Below, piece by piece: positions 12,470-23,725 of a DNA stretch of 64,000 bases. A program made the position numbers and the translations under genes. The stretch covers positions 1-64,000 of the forward strand of contig WOGZ01000071.1 of NCBI GenBank assembly GCA_009733775.1, given 5' to 3'. The stretch comes from Alectoria sarmentosa (Eukaryota > Ascomycota > Lecanoromycetes > Lecanorales > Parmeliaceae). The notes beneath the pieces were generated by a model, which had not been told where the DNA came from, did not search any database, and worked only from the letters and a program-made list of their open reading frames with translations. Within the stretch, counting starts at the first letter, position 1; every line of letters begins with the position of its first letter.

Positions 12470-14320
12470 TCATCCTTTCGATTCAAAATAGCGCCGGAGA
12501 GATGAATACGGAGTAGAGTTTCCAGGCCTACTAGGCCTTGGACCACGGAGAGGAAGCGGACGATGACTCCCCTCGGTCTGAATATCCCAATCAAAAAGTG
12601 CCGCCGAATCCGGGTGGCGGTGAATTGGCGAGGGCGGTGGAGGCAAAGCGCGGCCTTCCAATCTCGCCAGTGCTAGGTCGAAATGCGCTTGACGAGATGG
12701 GTCTGCATTCAATGACGAATCTGCGACTGAGGTTCTGACATGAGAAAGAGAATAGTGCGATCTGTCGATTGGATGTCCAATTGCTTGCTCATTGCGTCGT
12801 CGAGCCGCTCCATCCAGTCTAGGTCGCTCCGCCATACTGCCGTTATTGGGATCCTCCAACAGTCCTGGCCACTTCGACTTGATATATGCCCTCCTAGATA
12901 CTGGATCGGCGGCGCCTCCGAAGCCAAAGGAAGATGCTGTGGCTGAGACAGCAGAACTTTTTGGAGCGTCTGCCAAGTTTGCGTCTTTGGCAAAGCTGTT
13001 GGAATGCAAGTACCCAGGACGCCGCAGATTAGAAATGTCTTTGAGCACCTTCGAGCGGAGGACAGGCTTCTCAGTCTTTTTGGATGAAGATTCACCATTC
13101 GGGCCGTCTTCGAAGACACCGAACGCTCTCCCCGTGCTATTAGGTGGCTTTGTTTCACGCGCGTCTGGTGAAGGTACGTCACGAGGCTCCAAAACAAACG
13201 CCCACTCGTCCAGTTGTGAATGTTTTAGAGATTCACGCTGGAACGTCGACTCTGGCGGCTCAGCATACGTCTCTCGACGGATACGCTCACAAGATTTCCG
13301 AAACAGTGGTGAAGACGTATCCATCTCAGTGCCAGTGCTATGAACCGACGGTGTCGACGCCCGAATCCGCTTATCGAAATCAAGCGGAATAGGCGACATC
13401 GTACGGAGTTGCCGTCGGACCTGACGAGCCTTCGTTTCTCTTGCCGAGCTATGGAATGGGCGTTTGATGACGCTATCTTCTCGGTCCAGTCCCCCATGCT
13501 CTATTGCGAAACGTATATTCGCCGCAGCAACGACTCTCTCCCAGGCATTGGACGAAGACTTCTTCGAATCAGTCGAAGCCCACGAGTCGCTCGAGGCAGC
13601 ATATCGCAGTGAATTTGGACTTCCAACGCGATGAATGTCGTTACGAAATTCGATGATTCGGCCAAAGTTCTCAGGACTAGCAGCAATATTTCCCTGAAGC
13701 TCGTATTCATCTCGGTCAGTCTCTTGGCCATAGTGATCTGCAAAAATCTCGACTTCACCTGTCTCGGCGTCGGGTGCGAAGTGAATGGGACGGCGGTCGT
13801 CGATGGCAGCCATCAATTTATCAATCTTGCGATTCATTCTATCGTTTTCTTCGTCGGAGAGGAGACGGGGACTTGAGTCTGATGAGATGGCAAGAGCCTC
13901 CAGGCCGCTGGGATCCGATAGTCGCTGGTGTGTGTCAGCGGCGGTATGGTAACTCTCGACATCATCCGAATCTGGTGCAGCGTCATTGCTCTGCATCCAG
14001 AGAGAAGGCTTCTTCCTGAGATGTGTTGTCTCGAGCACAGCACCACTCATCGAGCCTGTTCCATCAACTGCAGCGGTCTCTGCATCCCGCTCACGTGGCC
14101 TCGTCCGAGAACCGACAAGCTTCTGTACCGATCCATAGCACTTCCCAAGCCAGCCTAGGCCAAACTCCTCATGAACATAGGAGGGCGTGCTGCGTCCTCA
14201 TCAGTATCCTGACGAAAAGAAAGCGACAGACGAAGCAAGAATGAACAACACACCGTGACTCTTCCCGCTGCCCAGCTCTCTCATCTTGGCGACGCCAACT
14301 CCCAGCGCGGCCGCCCACAT
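12470..14320 (-). CDS. Hypothetical low-complexity protein, 597 aa, two exons
   Basis: Exons complement 14320-14254 and 14196-12470, joined by a 57-bp intron (GTGTGT...ATGAG). The short first exon (MWAAALGVGVAKMRELGSG) adds 71 residues upstream of the first internal Met that opens the single long frame. The added stretch (STPSYVHEEFGLGWLG, SVQKLVGSRTRPRERDAE) is coding in character, so this start is preferred. I do not recognise a domain. The body is rich in Ser, Arg, Asp and Pro, with DEENDRMNRKIDKLMAAIDD (a probable short coiled coil), TGEVEIFADHYGQ, many SP/TP phosphorylation-type sites and a proline run (ALPPPPSP) near the C-terminus, suggesting a largely disordered scaffold or regulatory protein. 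The Ala/Val-rich N-terminus is weakly hydrophobic but is not a clear signal peptide. Confidence 0.72.
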
Positions 14321-15361
14321 CTCGGATATCCATTCGATAGAATGGCAGAGAAGGTGACACTGGATCCTCAACCGCCTCGAAAGCACCTGGTATATTCATG
14401 GATGCGTCTAGGAAGAAAGCGATTTCTATACTGGAAGACGAAGATGACAAAAGAGTATGAAGAAGATGGAGGTTTTAGAAAAGAAGAAATAGTATATAGA
14501 AGAAAAGCCATGATATATATCCTCATCACCTTCGACGATTCCATGACACCTTGCCATCCCCATGTCGTGTTATGAGATTTCTATCGACAACAGCGCAGTG
14601 TCATGTTCTCAACGTGTCGAAAAAAAGGCACGATTCGGAGTGTTGTTGGCCAGCTACGTGTGTCGAGCGTGTAGAAAGAACGCTCCTTCATCCATTTTCA
14701 TCTCGAGTATACAATCCATATGACAGACAGAGAGCGCTCACTGAAAACGGAACGTTGATCAATGCTCTATCTACATGTACTTCTATACCTATTATCGGCC
14801 GCATATACGCGCTACTTCGAGGGCTTCGAACAACAGCTTTTCGTAATTCCATGCTAGCGCCATTCCCTGGAAATACCCCGATCGCGACATCATAGACATG
14901 ATTCGATGCATACTGTTTCTCGTGCTTGTACTAGTACGTACGAACAAGCGTGCGCCAAGAGTCGGACGTCCGCGAGCATTGTTTCCATCACATGATGTTG
15001 ATTCACAAGAGCGAGATGAGATACTAGATACTGCGAATTCGCCAAACCCTTCTTCGAGACAACCCCCTACTACAGCCATCCCAAATTCCTTCTCGTTCTG
15101 CAAGAAGCAAATCCTCGCAAAGTCCGGTCAAAAACTCCTACCGTCACCGCCCAGCAAATCCCAGCTCACAACACCACCGCATAATCCTCTCCCCACCTTC
15201 CTTACAGCCTCGACCCTACAAACACATACACCAAACAAGAAATTCCAGCAATGCCTACCCCTTTACACCATCAAGAACCCACATATTAGAAACTGACGCA
15301 ACACTACCCCTCGAATGGCAAACGTCATATATATGTCAAGGCACTAGCATCTCTTTGCTAC

Positions 15362-15369
15362 TATATAAG
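15362..15369 (+). promoter_or_regulatory. TATA-like box (TATATAAG)
   Basis: TATATAAG lies about 60 bp upstream of the ATG at 15423, spacing that fits a compact fungal promoter. It is followed by a C/T/A-rich leader typical of highly expressed small genes. There is no expression evidence. Confidence 0.35.
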
Positions 15370-15422
15370 CAGCCTTAACACCCACTTCATCGCTAGAACA
15401 ATCAATCCCTCATACCATCAAT

Positions 15423-15539
15423 ATGAACAACATGAAAGCTATCGCAGTGTTTGTGTTATTTTCACATCTTCCACATCTCAAACAAGCTATCTCATCCCGT
15501 GCTCCCAACAGAGTCTCACGGAAGGTAAGAAGAAGATAA
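15423..15539 (+). CDS. Possible short secreted-type peptide, 38 aa (tentative)
   Basis: A 38-codon frame begins MNNMKAIAVFVLFSHL: a positively charged start followed by a short hydrophobic core, like a signal peptide, then a basic tail (RAPNRVSRK). A TATA-like box lies ~60 bp upstream. An AAG/GTAAGA donor near the end suggests the reading frame may continue in a second exon that I could not place. No family is known; chance occurrence is quite possible. Confidence 0.25.
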   Translation: MNNMKAIAVFVLFSHLPHLKQAISSRAPNRVSRKVRRR

Positions 15540-17692
15540 AGGAAAGGACAACATAGCATGGTAATAGCAATATTTCCATGAAACTGCGAGGATGGATGGA
15601 TGAATGGGTACTTTGAGGGATGGAAATTCCGCGCACATACAAGTCCGCGCACATACAAGTACGAGCTGTAAGCATGAGGACCGCGCTCTCCGGACAGGAA
15701 GGGTGGCGTGAACGTGCAGAAAGAAAGGGGAAGAAGAAGAAAGGGTAGGGTCGAACTGTGTTTTTAGGAATTTGGATATCGGCTTCGGAGCTTGAGAGAG
15801 TCATGAAGAACTTTTGGGAATTTATGTGGGGGAAATGTAAGATACCTTCATGAGAGTTTCAACAACCCATTCAAACTGTTGAACTGTATAGTACTGCAAC
15901 TTCGATTTCCAAAAGCACCTTTTGCACAGACAATCATCACCCACATTTTCTGCCACGAGACCAGAACCACACCGTGGAATTTCCCCCCAAAAATCCCTCA
16001 CACAGACTCAACAAACTCTGAAAATGTCGGCCATATCCCCTCGAACGCCACCACAGCGTCTGTTTCCTAAGCCAGCGAAGTGCAAAAAACTCAGTAACTT
16101 TCCCCCAAAAACGAAATCTCATCTGCTCTTGAGAATGCCATATACTAGTTTCACACTTGGGCGACAAGCCCTTGATCACGCGACATTCCAACATTTATCA
16201 ATCTTCGAAGTGGTCATCTGCAAGCTTCATGCTGCCAAACACTAGCAGAACATTTGCTCTAATTTCCCCGAATAATCCTACAAACGGTTTTCAAATCCAC
16301 AACACAAAGCGCACACCTTCGATTTATAATCCAAAAAATCCTCCATTTCCCCCTTCGCACATACCCTTCCGGCGTAGATTTCAATGGGTATCGCGATGAT
16401 GTTGTAAGCAGCTAGCGCTTCCCATCCAGCCATTCGAGATAGCGTGGCCTTTCAACGCAGCTTCTTTGGCGCAAGGGAAGATGAATCATTTCAGATGCAG
16501 TGTTTAAATGTCGCCTTCATCGAAGACTTTCTGGTGATTCGCCGGTCTGGTGGATCATCAGGCTCGGTAGAACACGCGAGAACGATGGATCGGAGAGTAG
16601 GATACTAGAAGGTGAGGGATGGAGTGGACGGAGGGAGGTGTCGAGGGAATAGCAGTAGAGTGGTGTTTGCGGATTGGAAAGCGTGATTTCTGTCCAAATT
16701 TAGCCTTTTTCGCCTTTGCGAAGCTTGGTCTGGAGGGCTTAGAGTATTCTAAAGCCAGTATTCGCCTAGAGAAAAGTCTTCTCAGCGTCCCATACTTGTA
16801 GTTGAATCCATTCAGAAACCGAGACCGGGGTCAAGGGAGTCATATAACAACCGTGATAATTTCGGCTTCGAGCCCGAAGGTTTCACCTTTCCCACCGTTG
16901 ACCCGTTATAATTCCGAGGAATAAACGAGAAGTATCATCTTGCCGAAGAAGTAATAGACTCGGCTCTTGCGGACAGAAGATCTTGAGACAGCTTGCTGGA
17001 CAGCGGATGTCGTGTCGATAGGGCGGTTCACAGGTATTTCGCGAGGTTTAATCTGATAGAGTCATGAGATGTCAGCTTGCAAAACAGAAAAGGGGACGGG
17101 GAAGCTTCTCATACCAGTACCCGTGCATCGCTCTGGGTCAAGAGTGGGGAGCAGTCGCCCTGAGCGAACACGTTTCGATTGCCACAGTCCTAAGCTCTGG
17201 CTACGACGCTTAGAGGATCTTCCACGTCGTAAACTCATACACTAGCTCCCGGATGCCTTGTAGAATATCTAAAATGTAGGGATCTAGCTGCAGTCTTCAG
17301 TCTCGAGACGCATGGCGTAGCTGTTCGAGGTTATTGGATGCGAGCTTTTAGTACTAAAAAGGACAAGCATTCGCAGTAGATTGCCCAAATAGTCCTCCAG
17401 ATGGCCTTTTAAGAGACAACAACACGCGCACCTTCCAATCCATCCCCCCCAAAAATTCCCACCTGATTGACTGCAACTGATCCGAACCTGTAGCCTTGGC
17501 GCTCCTGCTCGGCCTTGGCACTTTGTGCAAAGTCCGGGCTTCACACACCAAACTTCAACTCACCCACATACATCTAGATCTCACCGCACATCTTCAGACA
17601 CATTCTAGACAGAACTTGCGCCCACCACAAGACAGATCACAGCGGCTTCTAGCCCATCATACTGATCCAAATCAACCTAAAACTCCCTCGCC

Positions 17693-18344
17693 ATGGCAGA
17701 ACCCAAGGAGGATAGCCTCACTGATATGGTGTCAATGATGAAAGACATCACGATAAAGGACGACGTACATGACATATTGGGAGCCCATGGCCAGGGATTA
17801 CAGACCTGGGGCGACGTCGATACTTTCATGAAGGTGAACGCCAAGTCTTTGGGGCCTGGTATCGTGGATGGAGTCAAAGAGAAGCTTCGTAGCGAGGTCA
17901 AGGACAAGAAACAAGTACAAGAATTGATACGGGCCCTGAAGTATGATCTTTTCCTTGCATCAAACGAAAAAATGGCTGACAAGTCGCGTGCAGAGAGGCT
18001 CAAATCGATTCCATTTCCAAGCCTAAGCACAAGGGTGAGGAATATATCATCTGCATGCAGGTTCTTAACGCTCACACCGCGCAGGGAAAGCCACTGGCTT
18101 TGGGGGAGCAACAAAGAATGGAGAGTCTACTGCGGGGAAGAAAAATGCCCATCAATCAACCAGCAACCAGCAGGCAGAAAGCTCAGCTTCCGCATCGGCT
18201 CCTGCTCCTGCTTCTGCTTCTGCCTCTGCACCCGGACCTCTACCACGCCGTGACTTTCGTACTCCTCAAGACCCCACGGACCACGGCAAAGCTTATAGGG
18301 ACCAACTTCTAAACCCTGCTCCATATCCTTGTAGCCCTTCCTGA
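17693..18344 (+). CDS. Small protein A1 of unknown function (TWGDVD family), 182 aa
   Basis: Three exons: 17693-17940, 17994-18034 and 18085-18344, with introns of 53 bp (branch GGCTGAC) and 50 bp. The frame closes exactly at 183 codons. Residues 1-82 form a compact, mostly helical region: MKDITIKDDVHDILG, then QTWGDVDTFMKVN (TWGDVD at 38-43), then a charged helix (VKEKLRSEVKDKKQVQELI). Exon 2 adds a basic stretch (SISKPKHK). Exon 3 carries an Ala/Ser/Pro low-complexity linker and a tail ending PCSPS. The first exon has the same length (248 nt) and phase as that of the gene at 22884, and the encoded regions share the TWGDVD motif at nearly the same position, so the two are paralogs. No signal peptide or known domain; function unknown. 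Confidence 0.72.
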
Positions 18345-20337
18345 GGTATTACCAATTGGTTAGTATCTTGAACCCTCCATGGGTTCGTGCTGACAACGCT
18401 AATGCCTATAGACGTCCTCCTCCTGACACCCTCATTGTCCTTTCGAACGGGAAAAGCAAAGCACGAAGGGAGCCTACAAAATGAGGGGGCAGTGATTAGG
18501 GCCTCGATGGATGCTCCTCGCTGCATTCATGGTCCATTCCTTTTGCAAAGCCATCATTTCATTTTTCATTAGTTCATGACAGACGAACATACTGCTTGCG
18601 GAACGAGAAAATTCAGCATGCTATGCCTTTATGACTGCTGCCAGTTCTCAAAAATCTTGCGCTTTTCGTTGGAGGAAGAGAGCTTCAGGCGCAAGAGGCT
18701 CATCAATGGCATGTGGACAAGGAGAATGGTAGGGCAAATACCACATGGTTCTTTTCTTAGATACCATGTCAGACTGTCTACTCAATGTATCTTCACGCAG
18801 AGCTTAGCCATAGAGAGTTCTTTAAACTTGCTCCATTCTCATGCCAGCAGTCTATGGAAACCAATGTGATTCATTTGACAGCAATGTCTTTGATACATAA
18901 CAACCATCAAGCCTTCCCACAGAAATTCTAGGATCCTTAGCGTCTGTTTTGCCACACCGTATCATGACTTCCCAATTACGTAATGCCGGGCACTTGACTG
19001 TCTCTGTCTTAGCCGCGCATCATGTTACTCTGCTCACGCGGGCGCAAAGATATGCACAAACATGCCTGAATATCATGTCATTACTTTAAGTTCTTTGACT
19101 CAACTTTGATTCATGCATGAGTCAAAGCACAACTTCTTATACTAGAGAAGACAAAAAGATCAAGGTATGCAGTCCTATGGCTTCCTGCTCAATTCTATAC
19201 TCAGAGTATTGAGCTTGCAGGAGATCTGAAATCGATCAGGCAAACATGCATGCTGGTGCGTGCAGGATTCTTAAAGACATATGATAATTTGCCCATCACA
19301 TTCTATATATATTCCATTGACCCTAGTGGTAGCACCACCATCACAAAGAGAACTGGCGAGCAAATCTCACAGAAGATGAATGGACGCTGCAGAATCATAG
19401 GCATTCGAGACCTCCTGCATAGACGACCATCATGGCCACTTAGCCCGTCCATTATATAAATCTCGTCCATGTAGGGACCTCTCTTTGCTTTTGCAACTTG
19501 CCCTGGCGTACAGCAACAGCCCCACTGGTGCCTAGCCTGCTCTTCACTCGAACTAGGGGTCTCCGTATCTCAATAGTTTTCAGCCTGGGGAATGTACCAG
19601 CGCTGGAAGATGGCAGGATACAAGCATTAGAAGGCAAGGTTCATCCAGTTCGTTCGCTACCGGTATCCGAGCGCCGCAGAGCTTCCAGGAGCTTCCGTCT
19701 TTTGAACATAGCCAATCTTTCCAGGCCTTCTATACCGCAAGCATTTCTTTCCAATGTGTTTTCCTGAGGAACCGAAGGACAGTATGGTGACCATTTCTCC
19801 AAGCACTGCTCTCGTGTTGTTGGCTGTTCCATATGCAGGGGCCAACGACATGGTCGCTATCAGTAGCGCGGGGGTTGTGCTGAAAAGGCAGAAAAAAAGG
19901 TGGTAGTGTGCTCAGAGGATGTCGTCAACCCAGTGAGCGAGGCAGCCAAAAAAGGAAGAGAATCTATACTTCTCATTAGCAAAGTCTCCACTGCGCATAA
20001 TCGGGATGGGAAAAACAGATCATTCTCCATTCTATGACTGGGACCGAGCAGAGCATGTTCCTTCTACCGGTGTGTCAAAATCCTAAGAAAGACGAGTAAC
20101 CGTGGAGCAAACACCAGCCGCCTCGGCTCAATCTGCTTTATTCACTACAATTCACCCGCCACATTTCTTACAATACATTTACCTCCCTACCACTTACAAA
20201 AAAAGGAAAACTGCTTCTTTCTTTCTCTTCTGGTGATCTTCCCTCTGAAAATACCACCAGAAAACTCTCACTCTTCTTCTTCTTCTACGCCAACACACCT
20301 CCTCCACCATTCCACCACATCCTCTCAACCATCCACA
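18345..20337. other. Intergenic region (2 kb), no convincing gene
   Basis: Short open frames on both strands have no recognisable motif and no coherent splice structure. The final ~150 bp before 20338 are C/T-rich (TTCTTTCTTTCTCTTC), the usual form of a fungal promoter and leader. Confidence 0.45.
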
Positions 20338-20780
20338 ATGACATCCCCACCACCCACCTCCACAGCTCGCCTGCTCTCATCTCTAAACTACATCTCACAC
20401 ATCGGTACCTCCCCCCCCCCATCCCAAAGCCCCAAAGCCTTCTAACCCTTCTGAACAACCCTCAGTCTCCACCCTCCGCGCGCCCTTCCCTCCATCGCCG
20501 CATCCGAACACCAACCCCCAAACCACCACAACCCAAAACGGTGCGTCTTTCTTTTCTCCTGAACCATACTCCTTGAACCCACCACATTCTAACCCCCAAC
20601 CCAGCAGCCCACAGAAACACCACCACCACACCCTCATCAACCCCTCACGGATACGATCCCCTCGACATTTACTACGACGCCGACGACGAGCGCGAGGGGG
20701 ACGAGTCACGAGGCCGACGCCAGCGCCGAAGTGGCGATGGCAGCTGGCGTCGAAGACAGGGGCCTGGGCTTCAGCGTTGA
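20338..20780 (+). CDS. Small protein B1 of unknown function, 104 aa
   Basis: Three exons: 20338-20404, 20466-20540 and 20608-20780; both introns are in phase 1. The protein starts MTSPPPTSTARLLSSLNYIS (a short amphipathic segment), continues through a Pro/Thr/Asn-rich linker, then HGYDPLDIYYDADDEREGDE, and ends in an Arg-rich tail (RGRRQRRSG...RRRQGPG). The acid-then-basic layout suggests a disordered, possibly nucleic-acid-associated protein. The third exon has a tandem NAGNAG acceptor (CAG at 20602-20604 and 20605-20607), so one extra Ala may be included. No family is recognised. Its exon phases, MxSPPP start and position beside B2 suggest a distant relationship to that gene. An antisense frame covers the same span but lacks splice signals. 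Confidence 0.58.
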
Positions 20781-21415
20781 AGGAGGGAGGGAATGAGGGA
20801 GGGAAGGAGAGGCTTGGTGGCAGCGTTGAGGGGTTCTATTTTCTCGTTGGCTAGATATGAGGGAAGGGTCAGCGAATCGCTTTCATTGCGCCCAATATCT
20901 AAGGGGAAGGAAGCGGTTTAGATACTTGCACGCCTCCACATCTAGAATCTCGCACACCCCTCTAGAAAACCCAGCGCAGCAGCAGTAGCCGCAAAAGCAG
21001 CAGTAGCAGCCCTCCCGGCCCAACCCGATTCCGATTCGTGGAATTTAAAAAATCCCTTAGCCGGCATCTCACTTAAGAGAAAACCCCCCAAAAAAGACCG
21101 GCTTTCTCACTCCTCTCATACGCACCGCCCACCCACACCCACACCCACACCCACACTAAAAACTCTCTACTCTTCCAACAGAGAAAATTCCACACTAAAA
21201 ACCCTCTACTCCTTCAACAGAAAAATCCCCCATTAAAACCCTCTCTCTACTCTTCAAACCCCCCAAAAAAAAAACCCTCACACACACCAAAAAAACCCCC
21301 CTCTCACACACACCAAAATCATACACACCCTACCATCCATCTAACCCAACACTGATCCTCCAATCCAATCCAATCCAATCCAATCCATAAAAACCCAACC
21401 CAATCCAATCCAACA
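20781..21415. repeat. A/C-rich intergenic region with CCAAT-type pentanucleotide repeat
   Basis: From ~21100 to 21415 the + strand is almost G-free, with imperfect CCACACC and ACTCTTC repeats. A (CAATC)n run at about 21357-21387 partly repeats at 21400-21412, just before the B2 start codon. No gene is seen. Confidence 0.7.
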
Positions 21416-22266
21416 ATGTCGTCCCCACCACCACCACCACCACCTCTGAACGGCGCGAACGAATTATTCCTGCGCTTGAGCTTGCTACGTCTTGGTAACC
21501 CCTCCTCCCCTCTCCAAACCCTCCCCTCTTCAAACCCTCCCCTCTCCAAACCCTCTCCTCTCCAACATTTTCCTGGAACACATCTACTAACTCCTTCTCC
21601 AATTAATCAACCAAAGCCAACACCCTGCTCTGTCCCTCCCCCGCCGTCGCCATTGCAGAAATCCAGCTGAGGATCGACGTTCTCGACGCTGACGGTACGG
21701 TCTATGCTTGCCTCTCTTTCTTTCGTCCCTATTTCGGTTCTTTCCTCCCTCCCTACTTCCTCCCTACTTCCCTCCCTCCCTACTTTCTTTCCTCCCTCCC
21801 ACTCTTCTACTAACGTAACACTATCACAGACTACTGCTACAAGATGGACATGTCGTTCCTAGACGGTTTGTGGGATCGATATCCTTTTACAGGAGAGGGA
21901 TGGAAAGCTGATGTGGTTGAAGATGTCTACCCCAATGACGATGACGAGGATGAGTTGGACCACGACCACCACGACGACGAGGGGATTGACCACGACGACG
22001 AGGTCAACCACGACCACCACGACGAGGAGATCAACCACAACGATGAGATTAACGACGACGACGAGGAGATCGATCACGGTGACGAGGATATTAGCCACGA
22101 CGAGGAGATTAACGACGACGATGAGGAGAGCGACGACGAGGAGATCAACGACAACGACGAGATCGACCCCGAAGACCGTATCAACTACGAAGACTATGAT
22201 ACCTCCTCGAGTATTGGTGCCTACGATGACGAGTGGGATATGGATTACAACTACCCAGAGTTCTAG
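21416..22266 (+). CDS. Highly acidic Asp/Glu/His-rich protein B2, 183 aa
   Basis: Three exons: 21416-21494, 21659-21694 (36 nt) and 21830-22266, with introns of 164 and 135 bp, both phase 1; total 184 codons. It starts MSSPPPPPPPLNG (poly-Pro from a CCA run), then a short hydrophobic/helical part (ELFLRLSLLRLEIQLRIDVL), then DYCYKMDMSFLDGLWDRYPF. Residues ~80-165 are an extreme acidic repeat made of units such as DHDHHDDE, NHDEEINDDDEE and DEINDNDE, and the C-terminus is aromatic (WDMDYNYPEF). The repeat could bind divalent metals or act as a nucleic-acid mimic or chaperone, but that is inference. Splice sites bring the frame into register exactly, which supports the model. The long antisense Val/Ile-rich frame over the same bases is a shadow. 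Confidence 0.65.
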
Positions 22267-22883
22267 GGGAGGGGAGGGGAGTGGGTCGGGTTCTGTCTTT
22301 GGACAGGCAGGCGGAGGGTTTAGGAGGCAGTGGTAGTATGGTGACTGTCTGACGGCATGTTCACTGTCTAGGGGACAGGCGTGGCTGAAAAACTGGAGTA
22401 GCTGTGCACGTCGATGGGATTCATTTCCTGTCGCTGGATACCGCCTAGCAAGTTGGAATGCGAGTTGGCTTTCGAGTTGTATGTTAGATAGGCTGGAAAG
22501 GATAGAGCAACTGTAACTGCACTTCGAGACAAGAAGCCTCATGAAAGAGGAATCTCTAGGGTTAAGAGAGCGTAGAATCTTTGCAGTCCAGCGGAAGAAA
22601 GTAGAGGCAAATGTTTATTCACGCCGGTTGGGTCTTGGCATTTCGCCGCAAGAGTCACCAATTTCGCACAAAACCTCACCTGAACGGAACAAACCTCGAT
22701 CACCAACAGCATTCAACAGCCTCTGCTTCTGTCTGAATCCTGGTCTTTCAGAGTAAGCAGCTCGTCTGGCCAACTGTTCTAGCCCCAAAGTCTTGACTGT
22801 CATTCAGATTCAGACACTGACAACGCTGACAGAACCAGAAATACGCATCACCCACATAATAGCCAATCTTCCTACTGCTCAAA
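22267..22883. other. Intergenic region between B2 and A2
   Basis: Carries the presumed 3' region of B2 and the promoter of A2. The end (near 22826-22860) has a short leader before the A2 ATG. No separate gene is evident. Confidence 0.5.
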
Positions 22884-23725
22884 ATGGCCGACCAAATCCC
22901 AAATTATGCTCAAATATTCAAGCAATGGTCAACCTTTCAGCTACCTAAGAGCGTGAAAGATTTACTCGGTCCCACTTACCAACACGTGAACACGTGGGGG
23001 GATGTGGACGCAGCGTTGCAGAATGAAGTACTTAGAAAATCCTTCACGACACCACAAGTCGTTGCGAACATGGTCCTCCAGAAGCTCCACGAGCTTCACG
23101 ACAAGCTCGAGGCCCACAAGGCCAGTATTCAGTAAGAGAGTTCCTTGTTCCTAGAAATACGGATCGCTGACAAGTGGAAAGTCGGGATATGGAGGCAGCT
23201 TCGCGTCGTTGGTGTCACAACCCCAACGCCAGTTCCTCCCGCATTCCAGTCGAAAATTCCAACCACCGCCGAGGCCGCGCCGGCAAAGCCAGTGCGAGAA
23301 AGAATGACGGGCTGCTGCCCATGCCAGACTACGGGGACTTAGGTCCCCCACCGACTCTGGCTCCTGGCATGTCCTTGCTTGACGGTAGCCTGACGGCCCT
23401 TGAGCCGAAGATTCAACCCTTGGCAGGCATGACAAGCGAATCCACCAAGGGAGCGACTGCTCCGGCTTCTACGATGGGGTTGGAAAAAGATACGAGCTCG
23501 GTTGCTCTCCTTGACGAGGATTTCGTGAGGGGGGAAAGCATCCCAAGCTTGAAAGCAGGGACAAAGCACGCTTCTGGCTCAGCGAACGTGGTGGTGGCAC
23601 CTGTGGCCACCGCAGCTCATTCAAGCGATGAGGATGATCTGATGGACGATTGGACTGTTCCTGAGGAGGATCTGATGGACGATTGGACCGTTCTCGAAGA
23701 AGACGCTGGGATGGCTGACGCCTAG
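22884..23725 (+). CDS. Small protein A2 of unknown function (TWGDVD family), 263 aa
   Basis: Two exons: 22884-23131 and 23182-23725, with a 50-bp GTAAGA...AAAG intron containing CGCTGAC; the sum is 264 codons. The N-terminal domain (residues 1-82) parallels that of A1: LPKSVKDLLG, NTWGDVDAAL (TWGDVD at 37-42), then a helical stretch VVANMVLQKLHELHDKLEAH. The second exon encodes a longer, unrelated, mostly disordered tail with PMPDYGDLGPPP and SLLDGSLTALEPKIQPL, and a perfect-frame direct repeat of DLMDDWTV near the C-terminus (DDLMDDWTVPEE then DLMDDWTVLEE). The repeat resembles an acidic-aromatic activation or docking motif (inference). No transmembrane segment or signal peptide. Function unknown. 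Confidence 0.7.

Larger units (their letters stand above)
14321..17692. other. Large intergenic region (3.4 kb)
   Basis: No protein-coding gene is convincing apart from a possible small peptide at 15423-15539. The stretch is rich in short A/T and C runs. Open frames on both strands are under 140 codons, overlap each other and lack introns or recognisable motifs. Confidence 0.45.

Noticed and set aside
20395..20709. 104-codon minus-strand frame over B1
   Set aside because: Trp/Gly/Arg-rich antisense shadow; the + strand has an in-frame three-exon model.
21859..22542. 227-codon minus-strand frame rich in Val/Ile/Leu over B2
   Set aside because: It is the antisense of the GA-rich acidic repeat in B2. 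The hydrophobic look comes from complementing Asp/Glu codons, and no splice or start context supports it.
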